A DNA stretch of 64,000 bases from NCBI RefSeq assembly GCF_026151205.1, contig NC_087084.1, forward strand, positions 8,986,894 to 9,050,893, written 5' to 3'. Of this stretch, positions 10,791 through 22,400 are shown one piece after another. Source of the stretch: Bolinopsis microptera (taxonomy: Eukaryota > Ctenophora > Tentaculata > Lobata > Bolinopsidae). The notes beneath the pieces were generated by a model. The model saw only the letters and a program-made list of their open reading frames with translations. It did no database searches and had not been told where the DNA came from. Both the position numbers and the translations under genes were made by a program. Every line of letters starts with the position of its first letter. Positions within the stretch are counted from its first letter, which is position 1.

Positions 10791-10909
10791 CTGAATACCA
10801 TGTCCCAACTGAATCCTCCCATGAAGGAGTGAGCAGAGGGTGTATCTGGAGTGTCATCAATCAGCTCGAAAGTGTTGAATTCAATGGCAGGAATATTTGG
10901 CTGAACAAC
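10791..10909 (-). CDS. GalNAc-transferase exon: GGFSWDMVFR block
   Basis: The exon runs from acceptor CCACCACAG to a donor after GTATTCAG. It encodes VVQPNIPAI and FMGGFSWDMVFR, equivalent to the family's VVCPxID...GGFxWxxxFRW segment. It is the last exon I can place. Confidence 0.75.
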
Positions 10910-13591
10910 CTGTGGTGGCGGAAAAATTTAGAGAAAAAAAACACAAGGAAACATTTTGGGAAATGTTTGATAAAATATTGTTGTTTTAATATCGCTACGA
11001 TGAATTGTGGACTTGCCGCCCCATGGCAACATTAAAATATATCGACTCTTTCAGATCGTTTTCTCAATTGTATTTAATTGTAATTGTGAAAATAGCTTAA
11101 TATTTTAGTTCTTACCGTTTTTCTGTTTCTAGCAATTCTATCCATGATAGGCTCGGCCCAATATGGTAGAGCCTCAATATGAGAGTCTAAGAAGACTAAT
11201 ACGTCACCTTCTGCGTGCTCCGCTCCTGAAGAAATATATTAAAGTCAAACTGTATAATCCAATTTATCGATAGATGTTCATACCAGTTATAAAAGGAACT
11301 ATAAAATATGATAAAATTATAAGTCATAAGAAAAAATCTAATAAAGAAGAAAAAGTTTGGGATAAGATATTGAACTGGTCTTGAAATTTAAAAATGATCC
11401 ACAAAATAATATATTTGAAAAGTTTAATGAAGCTTCCTGACTTCCCGGCTCAGCTGTAAATCCACCCATTTCCCCCGGTTGTACAAAACTAATGGCAGTA
11501 ACACTCAGAAACATTAATTTATAATGATAAAGATAATATCTCTCACCAGTTGTCCTAGCAACCATGAGACCGGACCGACTTTCGTGTCGTACTAATTTAG
11601 TGAGGTCTCCGAATATCATCAGCTCTTCTTCTAGTCTCTTACCGTTCTCAACTGTGAAGAAATATTGGGATTAAACAGCTGACAGTCAATTAGTTAAGCA
11701 CTTAATTAGATGGTCGCTGCACTGTAAATCTAAAAGATAGAGACATTGATAACACCTTTTTCAATAAATATACAAAATTTTAAAATTTTAACGACGGAAT
11801 CCTCGAACCAGTAAGTACAGTATGCCATCTGCAAAGCAACAGCTCTCAAATATAAAACACGGCGGAGCTATTAAGGCCAACGTATGCCCACTGACTTTTG
11901 GCCCACCCTGTATTTTTATTTGTATCCATATCTACTGCATATTTTCAGAACGTATCTGGTATCAGTCAATCAAATAACTGAATGAAGTCTAACAATTAGA
12001 CATTCCAACCTTGTGCTTAGTCCAATATTATTACTAGATGCATATTATTACTAGATACATATTATTACTAGATACATGACGTTCGCGTTGTTATCAATAT
12101 TTCATTCAATTCTAACTTCTACAACTGTTTATAGGGCCGGTAAATGTGGCAATTATTGTAAAAGTTTCACTTGTTAGTGCAATTAGTGAATTAGAAGTTT
12201 CACCTGCACAACTGACAACTATGGATACATGTGTAAATTCAAATACTCCTTATTACTCCTTAATACTCCTCACTACTCCTTAATACTCCTTAATACTCCT
12301 CACTACTCCTTAATACTCCTTAATACTCCTCACTACTCCTCACTACTCCTTAATACTCCTTAATACTCCTTAATCATTATTACTCCTTAATACTCCTTAC
12401 TCACCCTTCTTTGAGAAGTCGTCAACCAGCACGATATCATGCAGCAACTCCGGAGGGGTAGTCAATATTATACTGATTATTGACCTTAGCAGCACGCTCA
12501 AACACTCGTCCACAAATATGAACACTATTGATATGCTTGGCATCTCTGATACGGGTAGATATGAGGGAAACCGTTCGTGGCATCTGAGGAGAAGTGTAAA
12601 TAAAGTTAAATAAAAGGAGATATTTAGTTTACAGCACCGAGGCAATTAATTAATTAAATACTCAATAAAAATTCAAAATTATCGAAAAGTCTCGTACCGA
12701 TTTTCATAGAATGGATGTGATGTTATTACTTATCAGTAATCACCCAACGTGAAAAATTAAAAATTGACAGTTAATCATCTGATTATTAGTTACATAATAA
12801 CTGTGTGATTAACTAATCTATCGCTTACTTCTGCGTCCTCATATCCGGATGTAGTCTGTTAATAGGGGTGTGGTCACTTATCCACGTGTTAAACATGTTC
12901 TCTTTAAATAACTTTTTCTGAAATAAAGTTCCTTTAATTTTCTTGTTATTTAAAAACTTACAAAACGTTACGTTGGTGGCATTTTTAGAAAAGTGAGTTT
13001 AAATTTACATAGAATGCATTTTAGGATGGTATTTTCAAACGTTTTGCAAGTAAAAGAAAACTCAAAAGTTACTCTGACTCCGAATTCTAACTAGTTTGCT
13101 TGCATACCAAGCTGAGGTCACAACTATAACTGTTACCACAGTAACAATAGCCATAGTAACGACAATTGGTAACCATAGTAACGACAATTGGTAACCATAT
13201 CAACAGCAAATTTACCAAATTAACATTTCCGAAACCATATTTACTTCCAAGACCCTACCTTATACTCTTCTAGATCAGTAGGGTAAGGATCTCTTATCCC
13301 ATCCAGGTCCAATAAAATAGGACTTTCCGAATTGAACAGTTCCCTTAACTTGGTATTTCTCTCAAGTCTGTGCTCCCGTGCTGATAAAGTTCTGGAGGCT
13401 GACGCAGACTCGTTACTGACAACTGTTATTCTGACGTTGGTAGCTATAAAGCCGCACAATAGTAGTAATATCAAACCCGCTTTAACTGCGTAAGGACGCT
13501 TGGAGTGCCAGATTACGAACTTTACTTTGAAGTTAAGGATGGCGAGTTTAAGGGCGTCTAGCGGATCTGAGTTGGCGTCTGGAGTACCCAT
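10791..13591 (-). CDS. polypeptide N-acetylgalactosaminyltransferase (partial gene, 6 exons)
   Basis: This enzyme starts mucin-type O-glycosylation by transferring GalNAc from UDP-GalNAc to Ser/Thr in the Golgi. Exons on the minus strand are 13591-13259, 12917-12829, 12583-12405, 11651-11547, 11225-11116 and 10909-10791, all with GT..AG borders. The N-terminus is a type II membrane protein with a helix around residues 40-58 (AGLILLLLCGFIA). Family blocks follow: WISDHTPINR, PPELLHDIVLVDDFS, RSGLMVARTTG, DVLVFLDSHIE (the metal-binding DxH motif) and GGFSWDMVFR. FIFVDE replaces the usual F-H/N-E start. The ATG lies 21 bases after a splice acceptor, so a 5' UTR exon lies upstream. The exons for the second half of the catalytic domain and the ricin-type lectin domain were not found down to position 1. 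They may lie outside the window, or the gene may be truncated. Confidence 0.85.
10985..11060. repeat. short interspersed repeat copy in GalNAc-T intron
   Basis: The segment containing GGACTTGCC..ATGGCAACATTAAAATAT recurs inverted near 8050-8090 and in the same orientation, more diverged, near 24655-24700. It is probably a degraded SINE or MITE family, since the three copies share about 40-50 bp. Confidence 0.5.
11116..11225 (-). CDS. GalNAc-transferase exon: DxH motif
   Basis: The exon runs from acceptor TTCTTCAG to donor GTAAG. It encodes GDVLVFLDSHIEALPYW and EPIMDRIARN. Asp-Ser-His is the metal and UDP-binding DxH motif of the family. Confidence 0.85.
11547..11651 (-). CDS. GalNAc-transferase exon: RSGLMVARTTG block
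   Basis: The exon runs from acceptor CTTCACAG to donor GTGAGA. It encodes LTKLVRHESRSGLMVARTTG, matching the family's R-x-GLIxAR segment. Confidence 0.8.
12236..12405. repeat. decamer microsatellite array
   Basis: About 17 units of TACTCCT followed by TAA or CAC run up to the donor of the GalNAc-T catalytic exon. The array lies in the intron, with its edge only a few bases from the splice donor at 12404. Confidence 0.9.
12405..12583 (-). CDS. GalNAc-transferase exon: start of GT-A catalytic domain
   Basis: The exon runs from acceptor CTCCTCAG to donor GTGAGT. It encodes the conserved sequence from the Cys before the catalytic domain through LLRSIISIILTTPPELL to ILVDDFS-like residues (LVDDFS). 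This is the clearest family signature in the gene. Confidence 0.85.
12829..12917 (-). CDS. GalNAc-transferase exon: FNxWISD block
   Basis: This 89-bp exon lies between the acceptor TTTATTTCAG and the donor GTAAGC. It encodes NMFNTWISDHTPINRLHPDM, matching the conserved segment before the catalytic domain (SDxIxxNRxLPDxR). The phase joins both neighbours. Confidence 0.8.
13259..13591 (-). CDS. GalNAc-transferase exon: cytosolic tail, membrane anchor, stem
   Basis: This is the first coding exon. The ATG is at 13591-13589 and the exon ends EEYK before the donor GTAGGG. A transcript acceptor (TTTCAG at about 13612) precedes it. The single hydrophobic helix follows Lys/Arg-rich sequence, as expected for a type II Golgi enzyme. 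Confidence 0.8.
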
Positions 13592-13613
13592 GTTGAGAGG
13601 TGAACTAACCCTG

Positions 13614-16194
13614 AAATCTGAACAACACAGAGATCACTTCAATTCCGGTGCGTGATATTAGTTAAATCTCCACGGAAATGAGACTTGAAACTGAGAGAGA
13701 AGTGAGCTGAACCTTCTGTTACGTCTTTTCAGCAGGTTGTATATCAGAACCAATTCAGCAGAACAATTCCACTAAACAAATCTGCCAAGATCTAAATTCT
13801 AGAACGCCTCCGAACAACAACAACGGAAGGTTCTGGATCACGCTGCAGGGATCTTTACCGACAGGAAAAACAGAGAGAAAGGTAGAACACTGTAATCAAG
13901 CACACTGCTAAACCGCTTTAAAATATCCACACATGTGACCCGACCCTGCTAAGAGAGACATGTTATAATATGTTAATTTTTGTGAATATTACTGTGATAT
14001 CACAGACAATAAAGTTGTATGTTAATATGATGCAAGTATGGTGGATGGTTTGTATTTGTTTCATGAAGGGAGGTACTGTGCTTCATAAAACTGGACCCGA
14101 GAATTTCGTTCACGTGTCGTGAATTATTTTAGACTTGATGTCGGGATAAAAAAGGAAATGATGTAGCGATTTTACATCTTTTCGGGGCCACACAAGGTAC
14201 TACTTCATCCCCGCGTGAAGTTCAAACAGTAGCGCAGTAAACACGTGTGACAAGGTGCGGGCCGGGGGGGGTTGGGTTCAGCGGTAGTAGTGCTACAAAG
14301 CAAACGACCAATTCATCGCAGTGAATCGCACACAAGCACTAAGGACAATAGCGACACATCAAACGTATGTTCACAGCTCTTCAGTAAGTATCTACAGTTC
14401 TTGAAATGAAACCAGAATACCGGCCAATTTACAAGTAGGATTCGATTTACTGAGATGTGAGAGAGAGATCGCAGTATATAAAACTTGACAAGCATATATC
14501 AGGGGATGTTTGCCAAGTTTGCTCACTTACATATTGCTAGCAGACAGAAATAGTTAGCTATAATAAGATAATGAAGAGTGGAGGGCACGCCCAACCGAGG
14601 GAAATCTGAGGATTTATCGGAAGCATGAACGGATCATTACGTGTCAAATGGAGAATGCAATTCATTTATTATTCAGAAGTCAGCCGATCAACTGATAAAC
14701 TATGGCACCAATCAAGGGAAGGCCGCAGTGTCTACAGCTACAGAAACTGGTGGCGTTGAAAGATCAACCCAATTGACGCATACCTAAATGCCCAAATGAC
14801 GAATTTACCAAACTGCTAGCACATTGTTTTCGGAATTTCAGTAGACACCAACTTCAGTTTCTCTGCAGGACTTCTAGGTAATTTAATCAACACTTTCGTA
14901 ATTAATTGACAAGAAAGGGATGTATACTCTATATACGGTTGGTAGTCTACCCGCATGTACCCACTTCACCGCGGCTCAAATATCAGCAGTAAAAACGTCA
15001 AAAGATAAACTAATACCTCTGCGAAAGAGAGGGGATAATATTCAATTCATTAGGTTGAGTGTCGACTGGTCAAGTTTAAGCATGTAAACTGAGCTAAGTC
15101 TGCGCTAGTGCACTATCATAAAGGAGGGCATGGCAGGTGTCAAGAGAACATTCTTTGGAATTTTTAGACGAGGATGAATGATAGAGCGAAGTAGTGACTA
15201 TTGGGTAATGAGCATTGCAGTTAAATACGGTTAAATTTTTTTCAGCAATCTATAAACATCCTTAGAAAGTAAACGATGTTAAACTGGTTCCATTTCGTGG
15301 TGTAACTCAGATATTAAAGAGATCTATCTGCAAGTTGATGAATATCGAACTACGAAGATATCAGAAATCAGAGCAATCAGCAACAAGCAGGTGATAATCG
15401 AAATCTAGGTTACAGAAATAATCAAGATTGTCATTAAATATGTAGAATTGAATAACACCGATATGACGCATGTTACTCAGAAACTTGCACAAGTTTACAG
15501 GCGTTATGTAATATGTGTTGAAACGAGTAGGACAGCGACTAAACGAAATCTGAACTGATCCGTGACCCAGATTCCGACTGTGTATCGCAGCCTCTACCAC
15601 TGACCATCTGCGCGCAAAGTTAGGTAGGGAATGATATGTGGAAGAGGCGTCCTGGCACCGCGCGCCCTTCTGGATGCACGTGGGCCCAAAACAATATTGG
15701 ATAACTCTGGGCCAGGGCCTGACCCAGAGAAGAAGCACTCATGATAAAAATCTTTGTTCAACTAATGAGCACGGCAAAGTTGCAGGTGACCGTACTACTA
15801 ACTAGGTCATCAGCCAAAAGGATCCATGGTTGTGGGACGGATCATTACGACCCTTCTCAAGGAGAAAGTAACACCCAGAAAGGGCTGGCACGATGAGCAG
15901 CAGATAGGTCCCTACTCCTCTCACGGAACCAATGGCTAACTGTCACAAATCAATCAGATACTGCCGACCGGGAATGTACAAAAAACTGCACACAAAAACA
16001 CGTCGAGAAGTTATGCCCAACCTGCTCTAGATATCATAGTACTTGCTAATAGTAATACTGTAAACGACATCCCATTTCAAATTTAGTACAGCTCACCTAG
16101 AATAAACCCAACGTTTCAGCACCCTAAACTAACACAAATACATGAAGAAATAAGAGCTTAAAACTTTCACACAGTACACGATACAGATCTCACA
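13614..16194. other. upstream region of the GalNAc-transferase gene
   Basis: I recognise no coding exon in this stretch. It should contain the GalNAc-T 5' UTR exon, since the ATG exon begins with an acceptor, but I could not place it. The reading frames here have no family match. Confidence 0.4.
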
Positions 16195-16260
16195 GAATGT
16201 CACGTGGTACTGATCTCACAGTGGTCACGTGGGCGCCCCGCGCGCAGGTGTCGACGGGAT
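16195..16260 (-). promoter_or_regulatory. E-box/GC-rich promoter-like cluster
   Basis: Two CACGTG E-boxes (16201-16206 and 16226-16231) sit beside a GC-rich stretch (GGGCGCCCCGCGCGCAGG) in otherwise AT-rich DNA. The position suits the promoter of the minus-strand GalNAc-transferase gene, which needs a 5' UTR exon upstream of 13.6 kb. This is inference from motif clustering only. Confidence 0.35.
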
Positions 16261-16419
16261 AATGTGAATCTTGTTAGCGGAGTCGACTTGATCGCGGATA
16301 GTACTAAAGTTACCCGGTCCCGGGACTAGAGCACATAGTTTAATGTGATTTGTAAATGTATATAACTTCTATAATTGATCCTGGTGGGGACAAGGGAACG
16401 TTTTCGGATCAGTGTAATG

Positions 16420-17030
16420 GTTTAGGGCAGGTGGTAGAGGGTGGTAGAGGCAGTGGCGTAACGAAAGGCCCTGCTGACCCCGCTGTGCAGGGGGGCGCCG
16501 TCTTAGGGGGGCGCCAAATCGCCGTTTGAATGTGGGACAATTTCGAAAACTTAACTAAAGTACTAGCAAAACTGCGCGTTTTGCTCTAGATACACACTTT
16601 TTTAGAGATTTTACCGGAGTATTCTTTAAAATCACCTAATTTGTTCAATTTTAGGGAGGGGCACCAAAAGGGGAGGGGGCGCCAACAGGGGGGCGCTTTT
16701 TTCGGCAGGGGGCACCAACAGGCAACGTTACGCCACTGGGTAGAGGGTGGTAGAGGGTGGTAGTGCAGGTGGTAGAGGGTGGTAGTGCAGGTGGTAGAGG
16801 GTGGTAGTGCAGGTGGTAGAGGGTGGTAGTGCAGGTGGTAGAGGGTGGTAGTGCAGGTGGTAGAGGGTGGTAGTGCAGGTGGTAGAGGGTGGTAGTGGTA
16901 GAAGGTGGTAGAGGGTGGTAGAGGGTGGTAGTGCAGGTGGTAGAGGGTGGTAGAGGGTGGTAGAGGGTGGTAGTGCAGGTGGTAGAGGGTGGTAGAGGGT
17001 GGTAGTGCAGGTGGTAGAAGGCGTAGGTTT
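16420..17030. repeat. GGTAGAGGGT minisatellite
   Basis: Repeated GTGGTAGAGG units, often with TGCAG, form a 22-bp higher-order unit on both sides of the hAT MITE at 16451-16738. The MITE inserted into the array and split it. Reverse-strand frames here (Pro/Tyr/His/Leu-rich) are artefacts of the repeat. Confidence 0.9.
16451..16738 (+). mobile_element. hAT-like MITE, copy 1 (288 bp)
   Basis: Termini are CAGTGGCGTAAC and the exact inverse GTTACGCCACTG. The 8-bp duplication GGTAGAGG flanks it (16443-16450 and 16739-16746). Both fit the hAT superfamily. It has no coding capacity. A second copy of the same length, in the opposite orientation, lies at 37796-38083. Confidence 0.9.
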
Positions 17031-17039
17031 CATTGGGAG

Positions 17040-17877
17040 GTGTTGAGGGCGATGACGGCGAGCTCGAATTATTAATAAATGCGTTCCAAAGGAAGAGACG
17101 TAGCGGCATATTTACATGATGAGACGTATAATAACCGTATAACGGCATATTTATATGTTGAGGTTTGTTTAAAGATTATGATCAAAACTATTTTGTGGCT
17201 TAGCATACGCTGCAGTGTGGTTCGATCACATAACTTGTTAGGAGATGTATATTTGGCTGGCAGAGCTAGAAGGTCAAAGTTAGACCTTCGAAATAAAACG
17301 ACGTGTCTCACTGACATATAACACGGAAATATGACGAAAACAAAACTTGAAAATGGTCTTTGAATGATTATAAACAAAAATCAGTTTAAACATTGTAGAC
17401 TGTACAATTAGTTAAACAGATTTCAACGCCAAGATGTAACTAATTATTTGGCGATGAGCAATATTTTCAAAGAAAAACAACGGCCATTTCAAAGTGACAA
17501 ATGATTGGTTCAACGAAAAAATAATATCTCGTGAACATATTTACCAACGACTTACAACATTTCTATAACACCTTGCATTTTCGTACGAAAGTATGAACAA
17601 CTCCAGCACTCCCAAGTGACCAATATACAGCTTTGGTTAAACAACAGACTTCTTAAAGTAAAGGGGGTAGGTCTTAACGGAAAGAAGCCAGTGTAGAAGG
17701 TGTGCAAATGGAGTTTACGACATTTCAGCTCCACTGACCACTCTTCATATCACGAAATTTGGCACGATATCTGTAAACCTAAGACATAGCTTTACTCGTA
17801 AAGGTGGCCATCTTCTTATTGAAAACGGTTAAATGTTCGGTGTCCGGTATTACATGCAACTGTAAACTGTGGTGATA
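17040..17877. other. non-coding, nothing recognised
   Basis: Moderately AT-rich sequence between two minisatellites. Short reading frames on both strands show no family resemblance or splice context that I can support. Confidence 0.4.
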
Positions 17878-18773
17878 GGTACTGGAAATGATGGAGGAAT
17901 ATAGATTAAAGTACTGGAAATGATGGAGGAATATAGATTAAAGTACTGGACATGATGGAGGAATATAGATTAAAGTACTGGAAATGATGGAGGAATATAG
18001 ATTAAAGTACTGGAAATGATGGAGGAATATAGATTAAAGTACTGGAAATGATGGAGGAATATAGATTAAAGTACTGGAAAGGATGGAGGAATATAGATTA
18101 AAGTACTGGAAATGATGGAGGAATATAGATTAAAGTACTGGAAATGATGGAGGAATATAGATTAAAGTACTGGAAAGGATGGAGGAATATAGATTAAAGT
18201 ACTGGAAATGATGGAGGAATATAGATTAAAGTACTGGAAATGATGGAGGAATATAGATTAAAGTACTGGAAATGATGGAGGAATATAGATTAAAGTACTG
18301 GAAATGATGGAGGAATATAGATTAAAGTACTGGACATGATGGAGGAATATAGATTAAAGTACTGGAAATGATGGAGGAATATAGATTAAAGTACTGGAAA
18401 GGATGGAGGAATATAGATTAAAGTACTGGAAAGGATGGAGGAATATAGATTAAAGTACTGGAAATGATGGAGGAATATAGATTAAAGTACTGGAAATGAT
18501 GGAGGAATATAGATTAAAGTACTGGAAATGATGGAGGAATATAGATTAAAGTACTGGAAATGATGGAGGAATATAGATTAAAGTACTGGAAATGATGGAG
18601 GAATATAGATTAAAGTACTGGAAATGATGGAGGAATATAGATTAAAGTACTGGAAATGATGGAGGAATATAGATTAAAGTACTGGAAATGATGGAGGAAT
18701 ATAGATTAAAGTACTGGAAATGATGGAGGAATATAGATTAAAGTACTGGAAATGATGGAGGAATATAGATTAA
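17878..18773. repeat. 32-bp minisatellite, about 28 copies
   Basis: The unit contains AGTACTGGAAATGATGGAGG followed by AATATAGATTAA. It repeats about 28 times with rare single-base variants (aaatg, acatg or aaagg at one position). A partial block (GATAGGTACTGG, then the unit) flanks both ends at 17870 and 18815, with GTTCGGTGTCCGGTA just outside each, so the array lies inside a larger duplicated flank. Confidence 0.95.
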
Positions 18774-19324
18774 ATGTTCGGTGTCCGGTACCACATGCAA
18801 CTGTAAATTGTGGTGATAGGTACTGGAAATGATGGAAATGATGGAGGAATCAGGAATATAGATTAAAGTTGTAATTAAGATCAAGAATATGACTAGTTAA
18901 AGAGCATTTAAACGAAAGGATCGGTAAGTTCGAAACTGAACGTTCTAACACGATTATAGTTAAAATCCTGATCAGGTGTTAATTAGTTAAACCGGATACT
19001 AATTACTGATAGTTTAACCGGATACTAACTACTGATAGTTGGATAATATCCGGTCGGATACTAAGTCGGATACTAAGTCTTTTATATTTGGCCTGCAAAG
19101 TAAAAGCCGCATTTGGATCAAAATACCACGTCAAGTATATGCATTATGCATTTGAACCAAGAGTTTCAGTATCTTTAAACTTAACTACATCGAGCAACGA
19201 AACAAAACCAGCTAAATAACAGTTATCGGCTGCATCAAAACAGCTCAGTATACCCAATCTGCACACCAACTACACACATTTGTCGAGCTCCTTCTGCTCT
19301 GTGGCATCACCAAGTAATGTCAAC

Positions 19325-19445
19325 GGGCGCTGGCCAATCACCACGCTCCCTGAGGGGCACGTGACGTGTATCAACCAATCAGATGAGAGGGATGAGGGAG
19401 ATCTGTCTCTACGTGGGGTCTATAAGGTCTTAGCGTACAAATTGG
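19325..19445 (+). promoter_or_regulatory. CCAAT/E-box/TATA promoter-like cluster
   Basis: CCAAT boxes lie at 19334-19338 and 19375-19379, with CACGTGACGTG (E-box merged with a CRE half-site) between them at 19358-19368. A TATAA lies at 19421. This is a textbook animal core-promoter arrangement on the + strand. I found no gene immediately downstream, so the transcript is unknown or the site is a coincidence. Confidence 0.4.
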
Positions 19446-22400
19446 TGTTTGTTGTATACGTGGGAACTTTGGGCGATCCAAAATATTCGACCGTGGCAAT
19501 AACATAAATAAATAATAATAACATGAATAAATTAAGAAAGAAAAAATAAGTCGAGGAAAGGAGACTTATGTTTTAAAACTGTGCATGCAGTTGTTGAACG
19601 TTTACCATATCGCATAAGGATGTCTTAAAATTATCCCACACTAAAAGACTCAACTCTTATCTGTCTCAATAAGAACCGTAAATTTAATTCTGACACTAAA
19701 CATGACCGCAATACCTAAACAATAAAACATATTTTAATTTTAAAACAACGTCGTAAAATACTTCGAAAACATAAAATACTTCGAGAACATAAAATTTTCG
19801 AAATCTGATCCAATTTCTCAGAAGATTACAGGAATAGAAGGTGTTTTAATAGATTAGAGGGAAGAATGGTAAAGACTCTTGTTTCAGACTCTTGATACTT
19901 TATTAGTTATTACCACTACTAAATACACATTCTTAACTTCACACGAATGGTCTTTAACCACTTTTGATGTAACTACTTTTGAAAGCATAGCTATTAACAA
20001 GTACAATTCATCATGATCAGCCAGCCGGAAGCTTTGGGTAAAATGTAGAATGAGCCCCTTGACATTATCAAGACATTTAAGGCAACCGGTTTAAAATCGA
20101 AATTTCACTTTACTATTTACGTAACTTCGTAAAGTGGCAACACGCCCTAGGCTGCAACATTAGGATTGAAGACCTATCGCACTACAATTCAAGCTCATGA
20201 ACAGGTAAAATAAAGTATAATTTGAATTGAAGTCCGCCACACCGTCACTAAATTATCCACTGAATCAATAGCAAAGATTCGACAATCTGAATTGTCTAAT
20301 TGGATGGATACATGACAACTGACAGTTCACAACTAATGATTTTCAGAAGTCAGGCCTGCACAACTACATTGAGCTTATCAGTTACCATGAGTAACTTTCT
20401 TTAAATAAAAGTATGAAATGATCCAATGAATCTCTCTCAAAGGTTTGTCAATCCAAATCTCTTTTATTCGTCGTATCGCAGGAAAATGAACGAAAAGAAG
20501 GCGATAAAACAATTATTGTTGTGCTGAAGCCAGCAACATGTACAATGTGCAACTACATTAACTATGAGGAGCTTAACAACTATACACATGTCTCGACTAA
20601 ACGTCTGATGAATATTTGCATAAAATAGAATATCGGAATTGATAAAAGTTTAATAATTATAAAGTAATTGATGTTAATCGTTTCATGCGCGAAGTATCAA
20701 CGGTTTATTTCGTGCTTGACTTGGTCCAATGTTCCGCTTTGATGAACACGCTGACATAGGATGGTATTGAAACACAAATGCCGGAGAGGCCATACTAAGT
20801 ACGGTGACATTTTAAATTCCGGCTCAAAATGGTTGATCACACATTGCCAGTCCCCTCGGTCTCCATGTAGACAGTAAGTTTACTTGCTACAGAGGAGCGA
20901 CGTGTGATCAACCAATTTGGAGCTCACAATGTTCCCTCACACACCACCTGATTAACAGTAACACCTAATAATCCGTACCATACAAATGAATTATGTTAGT
21001 TTGTGCAGTGATGGGTGCCTTAAATCCTGGTTTAATCGCTGCTCTGCAGCTGTTATAGTGTTATTTGTTCTATGTTTTAGCAGCACATAGTTATTTCGTA
21101 TTTAGTCCCATGGAAAATGATTTGATTTATTAAATGTAACTGATTTACTGATGAAGTGCATATAGTGTTGTTTTTATTAGTTTAAAACGTTAATTATGAC
21201 ATTACAAATTTATCACATTTATTGGATGAAAATGAATGTGAATGTGTCAGTTTCAAATATTTTCAAGCAAACTTTCAGTAAAAGCTCCGCTTTTCAATAA
21301 TCAATCATAGAAAGTTAACAAATCGAATCACTTCGACTTAGTATAACCTAAACCAGTAAAACAACAAAAATGTGCTATAGTTTTAAGCTGTAATTAATAA
21401 GACTTCAGGTTAAGACGTTGGTTTTATTTTTATTAAACTCTTCAAAAAGACCTTAATCACATCAATAAACTCGACAATAATCGACCTATAAAAAGCGACA
21501 GAACTGAACACAACTCAATACTTATGCTATTAATACCAAACAACTAGCTGCCACAATCTGAGACCCTATTGTACTGACGTACTGTACGGGGCTAGCTGCT
21601 AATTGCATTCTTTACTTCCTGTGACAACAGATAAAAGGCAGGATCTGCGTCAAACTTATAGAACATACGATCTTAAAGTTACACCCAAATAAGGGCATTA
21701 CTCCAAACCACACCACTAGGTTTTGGTCTTTATCAAACTACAAATATTACAAATATAACTGTGACACACACTTTCTATTCACACACTTTCTATTCATACC
21801 CTTTCTATTCATACCAATCAAACACCGAATAATAGTAATATTACAGTCTGATAGGAATAAAGTCCAACTCCTTTTAAAAAGTTGAATACAACGTATATCA
21901 CTCTGTAAGGTACAAGTGAGCTGTGCTACGTTTATATGCTCACGACTAGCTGGTTGGCTACATCAATCCCCTCACCGACCAAACTATACTTACATCTGCT
22001 CATATTTACATCTCAGCTCCTGGATATGCAACTGGTTAAAATCCTACCGGACTACTATATTTACACGTCAACTTCAAGTCTACTGCCCTAGTCAGGTGAC
22101 TTGATTCTGACTTGACTGCAAATTACATCATGTAACAATCTTAACACATTGCACAATGTACTATTGTATGTACTATGTAGCCCATAATATTTATAACTTT
22201 CGGCTGGATAACATGCCACAAAAAGAAATGCTGCCAGTCTGACCATCTTGTTCTGAGGATTTGCGGCTCCTTTATAATATTTGATGTTGTAACAAAATAA
22301 CGTCTTGACAGGTTTAGCACAGGGCCAGCACGAGTATAATTAAACCAGCTGCTAGTCTGCATTGAGCCACAAATCTAATTGAAACACCAATTATAACAGT

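Noticed and set aside
12026-12078. Special regulatory element
   Set aside because: It is a threefold repeat of ATATTATTACTAGAT(A/G)C in an intron, a simple tandem repeat.
15361-15738. 125-codon minus-strand frame
   Set aside because: No family resemblance, no repeat or splice support; likely chance.
16651-17148. Pro/Tyr/Leu-rich minus-strand frames
   Set aside because: They are read through the GGTAGAGGGT minisatellite and a MITE.
17878-18773. CRISPR-like array
   Set aside because: Units are contiguous with no unique spacers, and the DNA is eukaryotic.
19280-19507. 75-codon plus-strand frame
   Set aside because: It overlaps the CCAAT/E-box/TATA cluster and looks like promoter DNA, not coding sequence.
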